Made by a program: the position numbers and the translations under genes | Notes under the pieces: generated by a model | Database searches by the model: none | The model's input: only the letters and a program-made list of their open reading frames with translations | What the model was told of the DNA's origin: nothing | In this document: one piece after another, positions 1 to 8,903 of the stretch | Layout: every line of letters begins with the position of its first letter | Numbering within the stretch: the stretch's first letter is position 1 | From: Pantoea brenneri | Lineage (GTDB): Bacteria; Pseudomonadota; Gammaproteobacteria; Enterobacterales; Enterobacteriaceae | DNA: 50,597 bases | Assembly (NCBI GenBank): GCA_002095305.1 | Contig: MIEI01000031.1 | Span: 1-50,597 of the forward strand | Direction of reading: 5' to 3'

Positions 1-45
1 GCGGCGGCGGCACAGTTCTGCTCAGCCGCCGATGAAAACGTCGCA

Positions 46-431
46 CTATTCCGCGACAAGCTCAATCAGATTGCCATCAGGATCGCGGATAATTGCCTCA
101 TCGAAACTATCGCCAGTCCGGCGCGACGGCGCGATTAATATGCCACTCTCAGCCGCGCGAACTGCCATCTCATCCACCTGATGCTCATCGCCTGGCGCAA
201 TGGCGATATGCGCCCAGCCCGTCATTTCCTGGCCGGTCTGCCCCGCTTCCACCTCGGGTAGCGTCATCAGTTCGATTGTCGCCCCTTCACGCAGGCGCAT
301 AAAATAAGAGGCGAAGCCGGGACGGTTTTTGTTGAGATGACGCTGATTACTGTTGGCACCAAACATCGCCTGCCAGAAAGCGCGCTGCGCTTCTGATCGC
401 GGGTCCACAGCGCGACGTGGAGAATCTTCAT
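46..431 (-). pseudogene. VOC-family (glyoxalase/dioxygenase fold) protein, frameshifted near the N-terminus
   Basis: The body of this small VOC-fold protein (about 128 aa if intact) is open from about 400 down to the TAG at 46-48 and reads SEAQRAFWQAMFGAN to IELVAE. The natural start is not in that frame. An ATG at 431-429 overlaps the stop of the upstream MFS gene (ATGA) and encodes MKILHVALWTRD, the expected first beta strand of such proteins. It then runs into the wrong frame at about 395-400. One extra base between the GAT and GAA codons (for example GATCCAGAA) would restore MKILHVALWTRDxEAQRAFW. The only other start in the body frame is a GTG with no ribosome binding site. VOC proteins bind metal and act on diverse substrates, and no substrate can be assigned here. 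Translational coupling to the MFS gene suggests a shared role. Either a pseudogene or a sequencing error. Confidence 0.75.
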
Positions 432-1591
432 GCGTTATTCCCCTTCGCGGTTCTTTGTCCCAGGTCCAGCGTCATTGAGATCGCGCCGACAACCAGCATC
501 AGCAGAATAATCAGCGAGAAGGCGAACGACAGATGGGTAAAATGCGCCACATAGCCAATCACGGCGGGGCCGCTCAATACGCCCATATAGCCGAGTGTGG
601 TAATCGCCGGCACCGCGACGGATTGCGGCATCACCGTCTGCTGCCCTGCGGCTGAAAACATCACCGGCACGATATTGGCGCAGCCCGCGCCCACCAGGGC
701 ATAACCCAGTAACGCCAGCGGCCAGGCGGTGATAAAGGTGACGATAGCCAGACCTGCGGCAGCAATTAACGCGCCGCCCAGCACCACCGGAAAGCGTCCC
801 AGCGACAAAATAATCCGATCGCCGGTCAGGCGCGCCACCGTCATTGCCACCGCAAAAAAGGTATAGCCCAGTCCGCCCAGCGCCTCCGGAATAGCCCGGA
901 CATCGGTCAGATAGACCGCACTCCAGTCCAGCACCGTGCCCTCGGTCAGGAACACCGCGAAGCAAATAATACCAATAATCAGTACACTACCACGCGGTAT
1001 CGCAAAAGCGGGGCCTTCAGAAGGATTCGCATAGGTCAGCAAACCGGCCGCGCTGTAGAGCGTCATGACCACCACCGCCGCAATGACCAGTAAGCAGCTG
1101 GCCAGCACGCTTAACCCCATTGCCAGCAACAACGTCATCAGCCCGGCGCCCGCAATTCCGCCAACGCTGTACATGCCATGGAAACCGGACATTAACGGTA
1201 CCGCAGACTGCTTCTCCACCAGAATCGCCTGGATGTTCATGGCGCAATCGGTGACGCCGATACCCACGCCAAACACTAACAGCGCCAGCGCCAGCCACAG
1301 CGGATCGCTCAGTACCGACAGCCAGGGCGTACTGACAATAATCAATCCAATCGCCACCAGAATCACCCGCCGGCAGCCGAACCGGCTGGTCAGCAAGCCG
1401 GTAACCGGCATTGCGATCAGCGCCCCCATTCCCAGACACAGCAGTAGCGTTCCCAGTACCGCTTCATTGACACCGGTATTGGCACGCGCAAACGGGACAA
1501 TCACCGCCCAGGTTGCAGTAACAAAACCGGCAAGAAAAAAAACGACCCGCGTCGCCAGCGTCGGGGATACTGCAGTTTCGCGAAGAGCCAT
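428..1591 (-). CDS. MFS transporter (YbjJ-like), 387 aa
   Basis: Twelve-helix inner-membrane carrier of the major facilitator superfamily. Alternating hydrophobic segments span nearly the whole protein. A loop 2-3 motif is visible as LLTSRFGCRRVILV, and GFHGMYSVGGIAGAG matches helix 5 of YbjJ-like permeases. The open frame extends to 1630, but the start is placed at ATG 1591 (MALRETAV) because AAGGA lies about 6 bases upstream and the 13 extra residues look non-native. The gene is divergent from a DeoR-family regulator 141 bases away, the usual arrangement for a regulated exporter, and its stop overlaps the start of the VOC gene. The substrate is unknown. Confidence 0.85.
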   Translation of the reverse strand: MALRETAVSPTLATRVVFFLAGFVTATWAVIVPFARANTGVNEAVLGTLLLCLGMGALIAMPVTGLLTSRFGCRRVILVAIGLIIVSTPWLSVLSDPLWLALALLVFGVGIGVTDCAMNIQAILVEKQSAVPLMSGFHGMYSVGGIAGAGLMTLLLAMGLSVLASCLLVIAAVVVMTLYSAAGLLTYANPSEGPAFAIPRGSVLIIGIICFAVFLTEGTVLDWSAVYLTDVRAIPEALGGLGYTFFAVAMTVARLTGDRIILSLGRFPVVLGGALIAAAGLAIVTFITAWPLALLGYALVGAGCANIVPVMFSAAGQQTVMPQSVAVPAITTLGYMGVLSGPAVIGYVAHFTHLSFAFSLIILLMLVVGAISMTLDLGQRTAKGNNA

Positions 1592-1732
1592 ACCGATCCT
1601 TTTTAAAAATGAATGCCAGAGGCCAGCCATCTGCCCTGATCAAAGCCTGCCCGCCTCTGACCCTATTGACAGCAGTCAGCGGCGGCGTGATGATGCTCAC
1701 TATAGCTCGATTGTGATTATTCAGGAGTATTA

Positions 1733-2503
1733 ATGCTCGATTATGCAGCTTTCCCACAGCAGCGACAAGCGCTGATCCGTGAGATTTTGCAGCAGAACGG
1801 ACGCGTGGTCTGCGCGGATCTGGCACGCCAGATGGCGGTCTCGGAACACACTATCCGCCGGGATTTGCATGAACTCAGTAAAGAGGGCTTGTGTAAAAAG
1901 GTCTATGGCGGAGCGGTATTGCCGCTGCCGGATGCAGGCAGTTTTACACATCGAAAAGAGCAGGATCATGCAGTAAAAGCCCTGATCGCGCAGCGCTGCG
2001 CCAGCCTGATCCACAGCAACAGCTGCATTTTTATTGATGCCGGCACCACCAATCTGGCGCTGGCGCGGGCTCTGCCGGCAGATCTTGCCTTAACCGTAGT
2101 AACCAATGCGCCTGATATTGCGGCGGTGCTGTTAGCGCATCCGCGCGCGGAGGTGATCATGCTGGGCGGGCAGATGCAAAAAAGCACCGGCGGCTGCGTC
2201 GGGCAAAGCGCTATTCAGCAGGTGCGAGGCATGCTGTTCGACCAGGCCTTTATCGGTGGCTGTGCAATGAGCCCGGAAGCCGGACTGACCGGTTTTGACT
2301 ATGCCGATTGTGAATTTAAAAAAGTGGCCATTGAGCAGAGTAATCAGGTGATTGTCGGCCTGACGGCCGAAAAAATCCCTGCGGTGGCCCGGTTTAAAAT
2401 CGCGGAATGTCATGCGCTTTCGCTACTGGTGGTGGAGAAAAAACTGGATAAAGCGTTGCTGAGCGCCTTTGAGGCGGAGGACCTGACGCTGATTACCGTT
2501 TAA
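1733..2503 (+). CDS. DeoR/GlpR-family transcriptional regulator, 256 aa
   Basis: Typical length and layout for the DeoR family. The N-terminal winged helix-turn-helix is at residues ~8-60 (VCADLARQMAVSEHTIRRDL, with the family signature TIRRDL). The C-terminal DeoRC sugar-phosphate sensor domain carries the conserved FIDAGTTN and ATGGL-equivalent stretch (VIMLGGQMQKSTGG). Start ATG 1733 is preceded by CAGGAGTATTA, a strong ribosome binding site. Divergent from the MFS gene at 428-1591, it probably represses that gene and itself, with a phosphorylated metabolite as effector. The effector cannot be read from the sequence. Confidence 0.88.
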   Translation: MLDYAAFPQQRQALIREILQQNGRVVCADLARQMAVSEHTIRRDLHELSKEGLCKKVYGGAVLPLPDAGSFTHRKEQDHAVKALIAQRCASLIHSNSCIFIDAGTTNLALARALPADLALTVVTNAPDIAAVLLAHPRAEVIMLGGQMQKSTGGCVGQSAIQQVRGMLFDQAFIGGCAMSPEAGLTGFDYADCEFKKVAIEQSNQVIVGLTAEKIPAVARFKIAECHALSLLVVEKKLDKALLSAFEAEDLTLITV

Positions 2504-2601
2504 TCTACAGCGCGTCATTTTCCCGCGCTACACTGTTGTGACGGCGTAAACGTGGCAGACGCTATCACGCCAGCCGCTACGCACTTATCCAGGAGATCGC
2601 G

Positions 2602-3006
2602 ATGCAAAATGACATATCGGCACAATGCCATTGTGGCGCAGTGGCGTTCAGCGTGACGCTGAAAGATGGATTTAACACGATACGGCGCTGCAACTGTTCG
2701 TTCTGCCGGATGCGGGGCGCGGTTGTGGCCTTTGCCAGCCAGATTGAGGTGACGCGCGGCAAAGAACAGCTCACCGAATACCGCTTTAACAGCAAGCAGG
2801 TCGGCCATTACTTCTGTTCAGTCTGCGGCATTTACACCTTTCATCAGAGCCGTTCACAGCCCGATCAGTATGGTGTCAACGTTGCCTGCCTGGCGGGCGT
2901 TTCCCCGTTTGATTTTACCGATGTTCCGGTCAGTGATGGCATCAACCATCCCAAAGATGGCGGAGCCGGCGGCGTCGCCGGACATCTGATCTATAAACCG
3001 GCCTGA
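2602..3006 (+). CDS. GFA-family (Gfa/CENP-V) zinc-binding protein, 134 aa
   Basis: Small zinc protein of the glutathione-dependent formaldehyde-activating fold. The expected cysteine sets are all present: CHC at residues 9-11, CxCxxC at 30-35 (CNCSFC) and CxxCG at 72-76 (CSVCG). These would bind two zinc ions. Start ATG 2602 has CAGGAG seven bases upstream. The gene lies alone between the DeoR regulator and the convergent formate dehydrogenase operon. The formate dehydrogenase next door makes a one-carbon role tempting, but most GFA-family members have no proven activity on formaldehyde, so only the fold is claimed. Confidence 0.85.
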   Translation: MQNDISAQCHCGAVAFSVTLKDGFNTIRRCNCSFCRMRGAVVAFASQIEVTRGKEQLTEYRFNSKQVGHYFCSVCGIYTFHQSRSQPDQYGVNVACLAGVSPFDFTDVPVSDGINHPKDGGAGGVAGHLIYKPA

Positions 3007-3043
3007 CTCGCAGAGGGTGCGGTCACGCACCCTCTGCGGTGGA

Positions 3044-3529
3044 TTACTCCAGACTGCTCTTGCCGCTGAAACGCGTGATCGGCTTCTGCTCTTCCCCGTC
3101 GATTTGCTGCGAGAAAACCTTGAGGGCCGATAAAACCGGACTCAGGCCACGCCACAGTTCATCATCATTCAGCAGCCGGATAATGCCGCGGATCCCTGGC
3201 GCGGCTTTGCCGCTATTGGCTTCTTCCCTGGCCGGTTTAATCGCCATCGCCGCATCCCGCAGGGCGAGCAGCAGGTGGTTAAACCTTTCCGGCGGAACGC
3301 TGCCCAGCGTCATCATCAACAGCGATAGATTTTGCAGGGCGCTCTGGGTGCCAGGCTGATTCAGACCTGACACCAGAATCTTGCCGATCTCACTATTTGA
3401 TTTCACCAGATCGTTCGCCAGTCGCAAAAATCCGTGCTGATGCAGGCTTTCGATTAACTCATCCATCGCTTCTCTGGCGGTCTGCTCAGTACGGGTCGGC
3501 GTAACCTGATATTTCATCCTTTCTGCCAT
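3044..3529 (-). CDS. DUF1641 protein (YrhD-type), formate dehydrogenase partner, 161 aa
   Basis: Soluble, helix-rich protein with no cofactor motif. The segment MDELIESLHQHGFLRLANDLVKSN and the following helices match DUF1641, a family regularly encoded directly after YrhE-type formate dehydrogenases (yrhE-yrhD in Bacillus subtilis). Its ATG (3529-3527) shares one base with the TGA of the upstream formate dehydrogenase (3531-3529), so translation is almost certainly coupled. It probably acts as an accessory or small subunit of that enzyme. The exact function is not established for the family. Confidence 0.82.
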   Translation of the reverse strand: MAERMKYQVTPTRTEQTAREAMDELIESLHQHGFLRLANDLVKSNSEIGKILVSGLNQPGTQSALQNLSLLMMTLGSVPPERFNHLLLALRDAAMAIKPAREEANSGKAAPGIRGIIRLLNDDELWRGLSPVLSALKVFSQQIDGEEQKPITRFSGKSSLE

Positions 3530-6501
3530 CAGAATTTCTCCGGTTTTTCAACGTGTTCTGGCGGTTCGCGATAGCCCTGCTGCTGCCATTTCTGTTCCAC
3601 CGGCAGGTGATCCAGCGGCGTGCGTTGGCCATAGCGAAAATTGTGTAACGGTAGAGGATTCGGCTGGATGCGCCGCTCCACACGCTTCATGTTTACCGCC
3701 ACCTCTTTATAGGCGGGGGTGTTTACGTCCGGATCATGGTGTTCACCGGTCAGCGTATTGACGCCATCCTTTCCGTGGTGGATCGGCATAAACAGCACGT
3801 TACCGGCCACCCGATCGGTGATCACTACCGGAACATCCATCGAGCCGCGCCGGGAGGAAATGCGAACCCACTCGCCTTCGGTCAGACCGCGCTCGGCGGC
3901 CAGCTGCGGCGAGATTTCCACAAACGCATTCGGTGACAGCGACATAAAACGGCCACCCTGCCCGGTCTGGTTGGTGGACTGGAAATGCTCCAGCATCCGG
4001 CCATTGTTGAGCAGCAGGTTATATTCGGCATCTTCCTGCTCGGCCGGCGGCTGCCAGCGTAAGGGATAGAGCCGCGCTTTCCCGTCCGGGAAGTGAAACT
4101 GTTCGGTATAAAGCAGCGGCGTGCTTTCACCGTTGGCGTTCACCGGCCAGATTTGCGACTGCCAGCCCACCAGTTGCTCGTAGCTGACGCCAGCAAAGAT
4201 CTCCGCGATGCCGGCGGCTTCAGCCATGATTGCGCCTGGATTCGGGTAATACCACGGATGCCCGAGCCGCGCGGCCAGATCGGTGAAGATTTGCCAGTCT
4301 GGCCGGCTGTCGCCAAGCGGTGCCATGGCAGGCGAGAAATGCTGGATGCGCCGCTCGGTATTGACGAAGGTGCCCTCTTTCTCCACGCTCGGGCAGCCCG
4401 GCAATACCACGTCGGCGAACTCTGCGGTGCGGCTCATAAAGATATCCTGCACCACCATGAATTCCAGGTTACTGAAGGCTTCATGCACGTTGGTGGAATC
4501 CGCATCGGAAAACGCGGTTTCTTCGCCGGTGATATACATGGCGCGCAGTTTGCCTTCATGGGCATGCTGCACCATCTTGAAGTTATCCGCGCCCGGCTGA
4601 TCGGACAGCGCTTCAGGATCGACGCCCCAGGCGCGCGCCCATTTTTCCCGTACCGCAGCATCGCTGACTTTTTCATAGCCCGGATAAACATTACTCAGGC
4701 AACCGAAGTCACTGGCACCCTGCACGTTATTATGGCCGCGCATCGGATAGCCGCCGGTACCGGGCCGGCCATAGTTGCCGGTCACCAGCAGCAGGTTGGA
4801 TAACGCGGTGCTGGTGTCCGCGCCGTGGCTGTGCTGGGTGATGCCCATCGCCCACAGAATACAGGCGCTGCCAGCCTGGCCGATCATCTCGGCTGCCGCT
4901 GTCAGCTCTTCCTCACTCAGGCCGCAGGTCTCGCTGGCAAACGCCAGGGTAAAGGGGGCAAGCGATTCACGGTATTCTTCTACCTGATTAACCCGCTGTG
5001 CCAGGAAAGCCTGATCGGCATAGCCGTGATCAAACATATATTTCGCCATCGCAGATGCCCACACCAGGTCGGTGCCGGGTCGGATGCGCAGATAGCGGTC
5101 AGCACGCTCGGCCATTTCATGACGACGCGGGTCAACGACCAGCAGTTTCTGCCCCTGATGTTTGTGGCTCTGCTTAATGTGCGAGGCGATAACCGGATGG
5201 TTCTCCGCCAGATTGCTACCGACGATAACGATCAGTTCAGTTTTTTGCAGATCGCGAATAGTGCCGGCATCACCGCCGTAGCCGACGGTGCGAAACAGCC
5301 CTTCTGTCGCCGGGTTCTGACAATAGCGCGACGAGTTATCAACGTTGTTAGTGCCGAAGATCAGTCGGGCAATCTTCTGTGTCAGATAAGCTTCTTCATT
5401 GCTGGCTTTACTTGAGCCAATAAACCCAATCGCATCGCCGCCATACTGCTGGGCAACCCGGCGTAAACCGTCGGCGACGCGCTGCAGCGCTTCGTCCCAG
5501 CTGGCGGGCCGGAAGCGGCCATTTTCACGAACAAGCGGCGTGGTCAGACGCTGCGGGCTATTAACGAAGTCCCAGCCAAACTTACCTTTCACGCAGGTTG
5601 AGATGCCATTTGCTGGCGCATCCGCCACCGGTTGAACTTTCAGGATGTGACGATCGCGGGTCCAGATCTCAAAACTGCAGCCGACGCCGCAATAGGTGCA
5701 GACGGTTTTGGTGCGTTTGATTTCGGCCTGGCGCAGCGCCACATCGATTTTTGACACGCCGGTGATCGGTTCCATGCCGATACTGTTTTCCAGCGTTTTG
5801 ACGAAGTCGATCAGCGGACGTTTCAGCCCTTCATCCATGGCGGTGAACGGGCCTGCATCCGGCTGCATGGTTTTTTCCAGCAGCGCGTTACACGGACAGA
5901 CCGTGACACAGTGTCCACAACTGACGCAGCTTGAGCCGGCAATCTCGGTACCGCCATCCCACAGCACCCGCGGATGTGCCTGCGTGTAGTCTATCGACAG
6001 CGTTTCATTAACCTCAACGTTCTGGCAGGCCTCCACGCAGCGGCCACATAAAATGCACTGGTCAGGATCGTAGGTATAAAACGGATTGGAGTGATCTTTG
6101 GCGTACGGCTTGGGCTGGTGTGGATAGTACTGAATCGGAATCTGCATATCCGCCACAGCATTATGTAATGTGCAGTCACCGGTATTGTGTTCACACACCG
6201 TGCAGTAGAGTTCGTGGCGGTTAAGCAACCGATCCATCCCCTCCTGCTGCGCCACTTGCAACGCAGCGCCTTCACTCTGCACCTCTAATCCGTCATGGGT
6301 ACGCAAGGTGCAGCCACGCACCCGCTCGCCATTGGCATCGACCCAACAAACATCGCAGCTCTGTAACGGTGTCAGCGCCGGGTGATAACAGACATGGGGC
6401 AGTTTTTTTCCCTGCGCATCAAGAAAATCAATCAAGGGTTGATCAGCTAACCCGGTTAGCCGTTCACCATTAAAAATAATGGTGCAGTGTTCTCCGCTCA
6501 T
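3529..6501 (-). CDS. Molybdopterin formate dehydrogenase catalytic subunit (YrhE-type, Cys active site), 990 aa
   Basis: Oxidises formate to CO2 with a molybdopterin cofactor. Domains in order: 2Fe-2S ferredoxin domain (C38, C49, C52, C64); His-Cys 4Fe-4S site (H96, C100, C103, C110); two 4Fe-4S clusters (C149/152/155/159 and C192/195/198/202); then the molybdopterin oxidoreductase body with its own cluster (C268, C271, C275, C303), and a C-terminal molydopterin-dinucleotide-binding domain from ~870. The Mo ligand is a cysteine, C394 in SRYCQNPATEGL, not selenocysteine. No membrane segment or Tat signal is present, so the enzyme is cytoplasmic and resembles soluble NAD-linked enzymes, but no diaphorase subunit is nearby. 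Start ATG 6501 follows a GAGG site. Confidence 0.92.
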   Translation of the reverse strand: MSGEHCTIIFNGERLTGLADQPLIDFLDAQGKKLPHVCYHPALTPLQSCDVCWVDANGERVRGCTLRTHDGLEVQSEGAALQVAQQEGMDRLLNRHELYCTVCEHNTGDCTLHNAVADMQIPIQYYPHQPKPYAKDHSNPFYTYDPDQCILCGRCVEACQNVEVNETLSIDYTQAHPRVLWDGGTEIAGSSCVSCGHCVTVCPCNALLEKTMQPDAGPFTAMDEGLKRPLIDFVKTLENSIGMEPITGVSKIDVALRQAEIKRTKTVCTYCGVGCSFEIWTRDRHILKVQPVADAPANGISTCVKGKFGWDFVNSPQRLTTPLVRENGRFRPASWDEALQRVADGLRRVAQQYGGDAIGFIGSSKASNEEAYLTQKIARLIFGTNNVDNSSRYCQNPATEGLFRTVGYGGDAGTIRDLQKTELIVIVGSNLAENHPVIASHIKQSHKHQGQKLLVVDPRRHEMAERADRYLRIRPGTDLVWASAMAKYMFDHGYADQAFLAQRVNQVEEYRESLAPFTLAFASETCGLSEEELTAAAEMIGQAGSACILWAMGITQHSHGADTSTALSNLLLVTGNYGRPGTGGYPMRGHNNVQGASDFGCLSNVYPGYEKVSDAAVREKWARAWGVDPEALSDQPGADNFKMVQHAHEGKLRAMYITGEETAFSDADSTNVHEAFSNLEFMVVQDIFMSRTAEFADVVLPGCPSVEKEGTFVNTERRIQHFSPAMAPLGDSRPDWQIFTDLAARLGHPWYYPNPGAIMAEAAGIAEIFAGVSYEQLVGWQSQIWPVNANGESTPLLYTEQFHFPDGKARLYPLRWQPPAEQEDAEYNLLLNNGRMLEHFQSTNQTGQGGRFMSLSPNAFVEISPQLAAERGLTEGEWVRISSRRGSMDVPVVITDRVAGNVLFMPIHHGKDGVNTLTGEHHDPDVNTPAYKEVAVNMKRVERRIQPNPLPLHNFRYGQRTPLDHLPVEQKWQQQGYREPPEHVEKPEKF

Positions 6502-6827
6502 ATAAGCCTCATGAAGACATTGCGAATAGCTTCCAGCCGAAAAATATCCCTGTATTTATAGGGTTGACTCTTCAGCTTAGTGAGGATTAACAGCCGTGCC
6601 ACGGATACCGCTACGCTTATTGCGGTTACTCTCTGAATCGTAAACTGTTTTAAAATGTAATGACTTTTTACTGAGCGGCAAAAGCCGACAGCCGCCACTG
6701 ACGCAGCTGTTTCTTTTGATTAGAGTTATTGCTGAAAACCGCAGAGAGAGAGTAAGCCAGCAAAGCGGTGATTGCGGCGCTGCTGTCGCAGCAAAACAGC
6801 GCGTCTGGTGTTTGACCTGACCGCCCT
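6502..6827. other. Intergenic region upstream of the formate dehydrogenase operon
   Basis: About 325 bases with no credible gene. It must hold the minus-strand promoter of the formate dehydrogenase-DUF1641 operon (A+T-rich stretch around 6536-6665) and the end of the AraC-type gene. A small inverted repeat, CCGCC-5-GGCGG at 6821-6835, overlaps the araC-type stop codon but has no U tract, so it is not called a terminator. Confidence 0.5.
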
Positions 6828-7331
6828 TCAGGCGGCACAGAACAGCGGCGAGCCATACTGATGTGACGCCAGCGCAAGCCGCAGCCAGGGCGCGGTGTCT
6901 GGACTCAGCCGTTCAGACAGGAAACGCTCACAGGCGGGCAGATCGTGACCGTATTGGTTGCGAAACGCGCCGGGCGTCAGGGTGAGATATTTACGAAAGG
7001 TGCGGGTGAAATTCTGCTGGCTGGTAAAACCGTTTTCCACCGCAATATCCAGCAGACCTTTGTTGGTGGCGATCACCGCCACTGCCGCGCGCATAACCCG
7101 GCGCAGACGGATATATTCGCCAAGGTTATAGCCGGTGCGATCGCGGAACGCGCGTTGAAAATGCCAGTGACCGTAACCGCTTTTGCTGGTGATGGTTTTC
7201 ACCCGGACCCGTTCATCAAACAGGTTTTGTTCAATCCACGGCAGAATATCGCTGACCACGGCATCCATTGCCCTGACGCTACTGCTGCCTGTCGCAGGCA
7301 ATGTTGCCTGTCTGCTTACCTCCTCACACAT
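6828..7331 (-). CDS. AraC-family transcriptional regulator (MarA/SoxS-like, single domain), 167 aa
   Basis: Small regulator made mostly of the double helix-turn-helix AraC domain at residues ~25-125 (DILPWIEQNL ... GYGHWHFQRAFRDRTG ... ITNKGLLDIAVENGF-like helix ... QQNFTRTFRKYLTLTPGAFR). The family signature FTRTFRKYLTLTPGAFR is clear. No effector domain precedes it, as in MarA, SoxS and Rob. The open frame reaches 7364 from a TTG, but ATG 7331 has GGAGG at ideal spacing and is chosen. Same strand as the formate dehydrogenase operon, 326 bases upstream of it, so it might regulate that operon, though nothing in the sequence proves this. Confidence 0.85.
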   Translation of the reverse strand: MCEEVSRQATLPATGSSSVRAMDAVVSDILPWIEQNLFDERVRVKTITSKSGYGHWHFQRAFRDRTGYNLGEYIRLRRVMRAAVAVIATNKGLLDIAVENGFTSQQNFTRTFRKYLTLTPGAFRNQYGHDLPACERFLSERLSPDTAPWLRLALASHQYGSPLFCAA

Positions 7332-7646
7332 AGGCCCTCCGCGCTGAAAGTGACTGAATCGCAACCGGCATGCTGTCCGGCTGGTGCAGCCACGATTATT
7401 CCGCTCAGCGTCGAAGATGGATAGTTATACAAACGGATAAGTCACGGGCTTACCGGCCCGATATTCCGACTTTAAAGCCACAGTTCGCTGCGGAGTTAAG
7501 GCCGGGATTGTTTCACTATTTAGTATGTTGTAACTATGTGGCGCGATGTGAATTATGCCGGGCGGCTGCTTAGAGCAGGCATTTTGTCGCGAGAGCTAAT
7601 CAGGCGAGTTCCAGCGGAAAAGCAGCCCGCAGGCTGCCTTAGCGGA
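7332..7646. other. Intergenic region between AraC-type gene and DUF4354-type gene
   Basis: About 315 bases. No reading frame here has a ribosome binding site or recognisable content. The left part must carry the promoter of the AraC-type gene. The right end holds the probable terminator of the DUF4354-type gene. Confidence 0.5.
7618..7637 (-). terminator. Probable terminator of the DUF4354-type gene
   Basis: Read on the minus strand, ten bases after the stop codon: GCAGCC-TGCG-GGCTGC followed by TTTT. The stem is perfect but the U tract is short. Confidence 0.5.
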
Positions 7647-8027
7647 TTATTTGCATTCGTCGGAGATTTTAACCAGCGCCGCTTTGAGTACAACATCCTG
7701 CTCATCAGCAAACACAGCGATTCCCTTAACCGGCTTGCCTTGTTTCAGAGAGCCGGTGGTTAACGCTTCATCAACAGTATCGATTTTAAATTCTTTATTA
7801 TCAGGCGTGTAAGCCTTCAGGCAAATCGTTGATAAATCAACAGGATCGCCGGATAAATTGGCTATCGAGACTTCAAAGGTTTTAGTGTAGGAAGTTTTAT
7901 CACCAATGGATACGGACCCCTGAGATTGTTCGGTCGCATAGACGGCAACATTGCCAGGCGTAACTGCGTTTGCGGCAAAACCCATACCGGCCAGAGTCAG
8001 AGATGCAACGATAGTAGAAAACTTCAT
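7647..8027 (-). CDS. Small exported protein, DUF4354-type, 126 aa
   Basis: The N-terminus MKFSTIVASLTLAGMGFAANA is a clear Sec signal peptide (charged start, hydrophobic core, ANA before the cleavage point). The mature part is about 105 aa, mostly beta-prone (VAVYATEQSQGSVSIG, TYTKTFEVSIANLSG-like), with only two cysteines (in STICLKAY and near the C-terminus in DECK) that could form a disulfide in the periplasm. The pattern agrees with DUF4354, a family of enterobacterial periplasmic proteins of unknown function. That assignment is from memory of the family and is moderate. The gene is monocistronic, with its own probable terminator. Confidence 0.7.
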   Translation of the reverse strand: MKFSTIVASLTLAGMGFAANAVTPGNVAVYATEQSQGSVSIGDKTSYTKTFEVSIANLSGDPVDLSTICLKAYTPDNKEFKIDTVDEALTTGSLKQGKPVKGIAVFADEQDVVLKAALVKISDECK

Positions 8028-8903
8028 ATTAATACCTGTTTGTCTGTTAAACGTCTAAATTACTGCACTTAAGCAAAATACAGTGCTGCGATGTTACTTA
8101 ACCCAAACTAAACAGTACCTAAATGTAACAATAGTGAATGGAATTTTGAGGTTACGTGACGAAAATTTGCCAGGCCCGGCTTATCACGACGTCCAGGTGT
8201 GCCTGGGCAGTGGCAATCACTGACTCTCCACGCGCTGTACCTCACTCAGTCCGTTCAGCATGATAAGGAGTCAGGATTCATCGGGTCACCCTTGAGGCGC
8301 TTAAGCCGTATGGCTGGCTGGATTAATCAATCTAATCTGCGCGCGCTGGTCAATACGCGATAAACACCTGCCGCCCTCTCCCGCCCGACATCTTTAAAAT
8401 TAACTGGTCCTGTTTTTATCCTGCAATAGAAACGCCGCCGCCATTTAAACGTCTGACATAATAAAAAGTAATTACGTACCGGCAGAATCTTTTGTCAGAA
8501 TGCACGGACACTACATGGTCTGATCAATTTATTACGCTGACATTCAATATGGATTATTTCTACGGGTGAGTTGCACTATTCAACTGACGATTCTTCTGAC
8601 ACTAAAAAATGACCAAATGATGGCAGAATTAATCGGCTTTGATGACCGCTACACGGCGGTTGAAACACTGTTTCAGGAGGTTAACGGCGCCACTCAGTTC
8701 ATCATTTAAGCATTATTTTCAGTTATTTATCTGAATTTCATCAAGGGCGTAATTTATAGATGATAATGAAAATTGTTATGATAAGATTCTGTTAACACCG
8801 GTGGTTTTCCGTGGCTGACAGGCTAAGAGTGAAATAACTGCTGATCACTTTACACCACCCAGGTTTGAAACTTTTCTGAACTGCTGGCTGGAATGAGATC
8901 TCT
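8028..8903. other. Long A+T-rich intergenic region (876 bases)
   Basis: No well-supported gene. The left end carries the promoter of the minus-strand DUF4354-type gene. The right end carries that of the response regulator at 8904, with a TATGATAAGAT stretch around 8777. A short open frame at 8566-8709 is listed separately. CCAGG-4-CCTGG near 8201-8216 is a small inverted repeat of no clear meaning. The low G+C compared with the neighbours suggests either a regulatory region or the remains of a lost gene. Confidence 0.5.
8566..8709 (+). CDS. Possible small ORF, 47 aa, unknown
   Basis: An open frame from GTG 8566 to TAA 8709. Its C-terminal part has a protein-like composition (residues ELIGFDDRYTAVETLFQEVN). 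There is no clear ribosome binding site, and internal ATG codons at 8615 and 8618 are alternative starts. It could be a small protein, the end of a degraded gene, or chance. No family was recognised. Confidence 0.2.
   Translation: MSCTIQLTILLTLKNDQMMAELIGFDDRYTAVETLFQEVNGATQFII

Noticed and set aside
1..45. GC-rich inverted repeat CGGCGG/CCGCCG at the window edge as VOC terminator
   Set aside because: No U tract visible within the window; cannot be judged.
2515..2808. Minus-strand ORF opposite the GFA gene
   Set aside because: Antisense to a clear zinc-protein gene.
5300..5340. Selenocysteine in formate dehydrogenase
   Set aside because: The Mo-ligand codon is a cysteine codon (SRYCQNPATE); no in-frame TGA.
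7370..7763. Overlapping small plus-strand ORFs
   Set aside because: Run through an intergenic region and antisense to the signal-peptide gene; no start signals.
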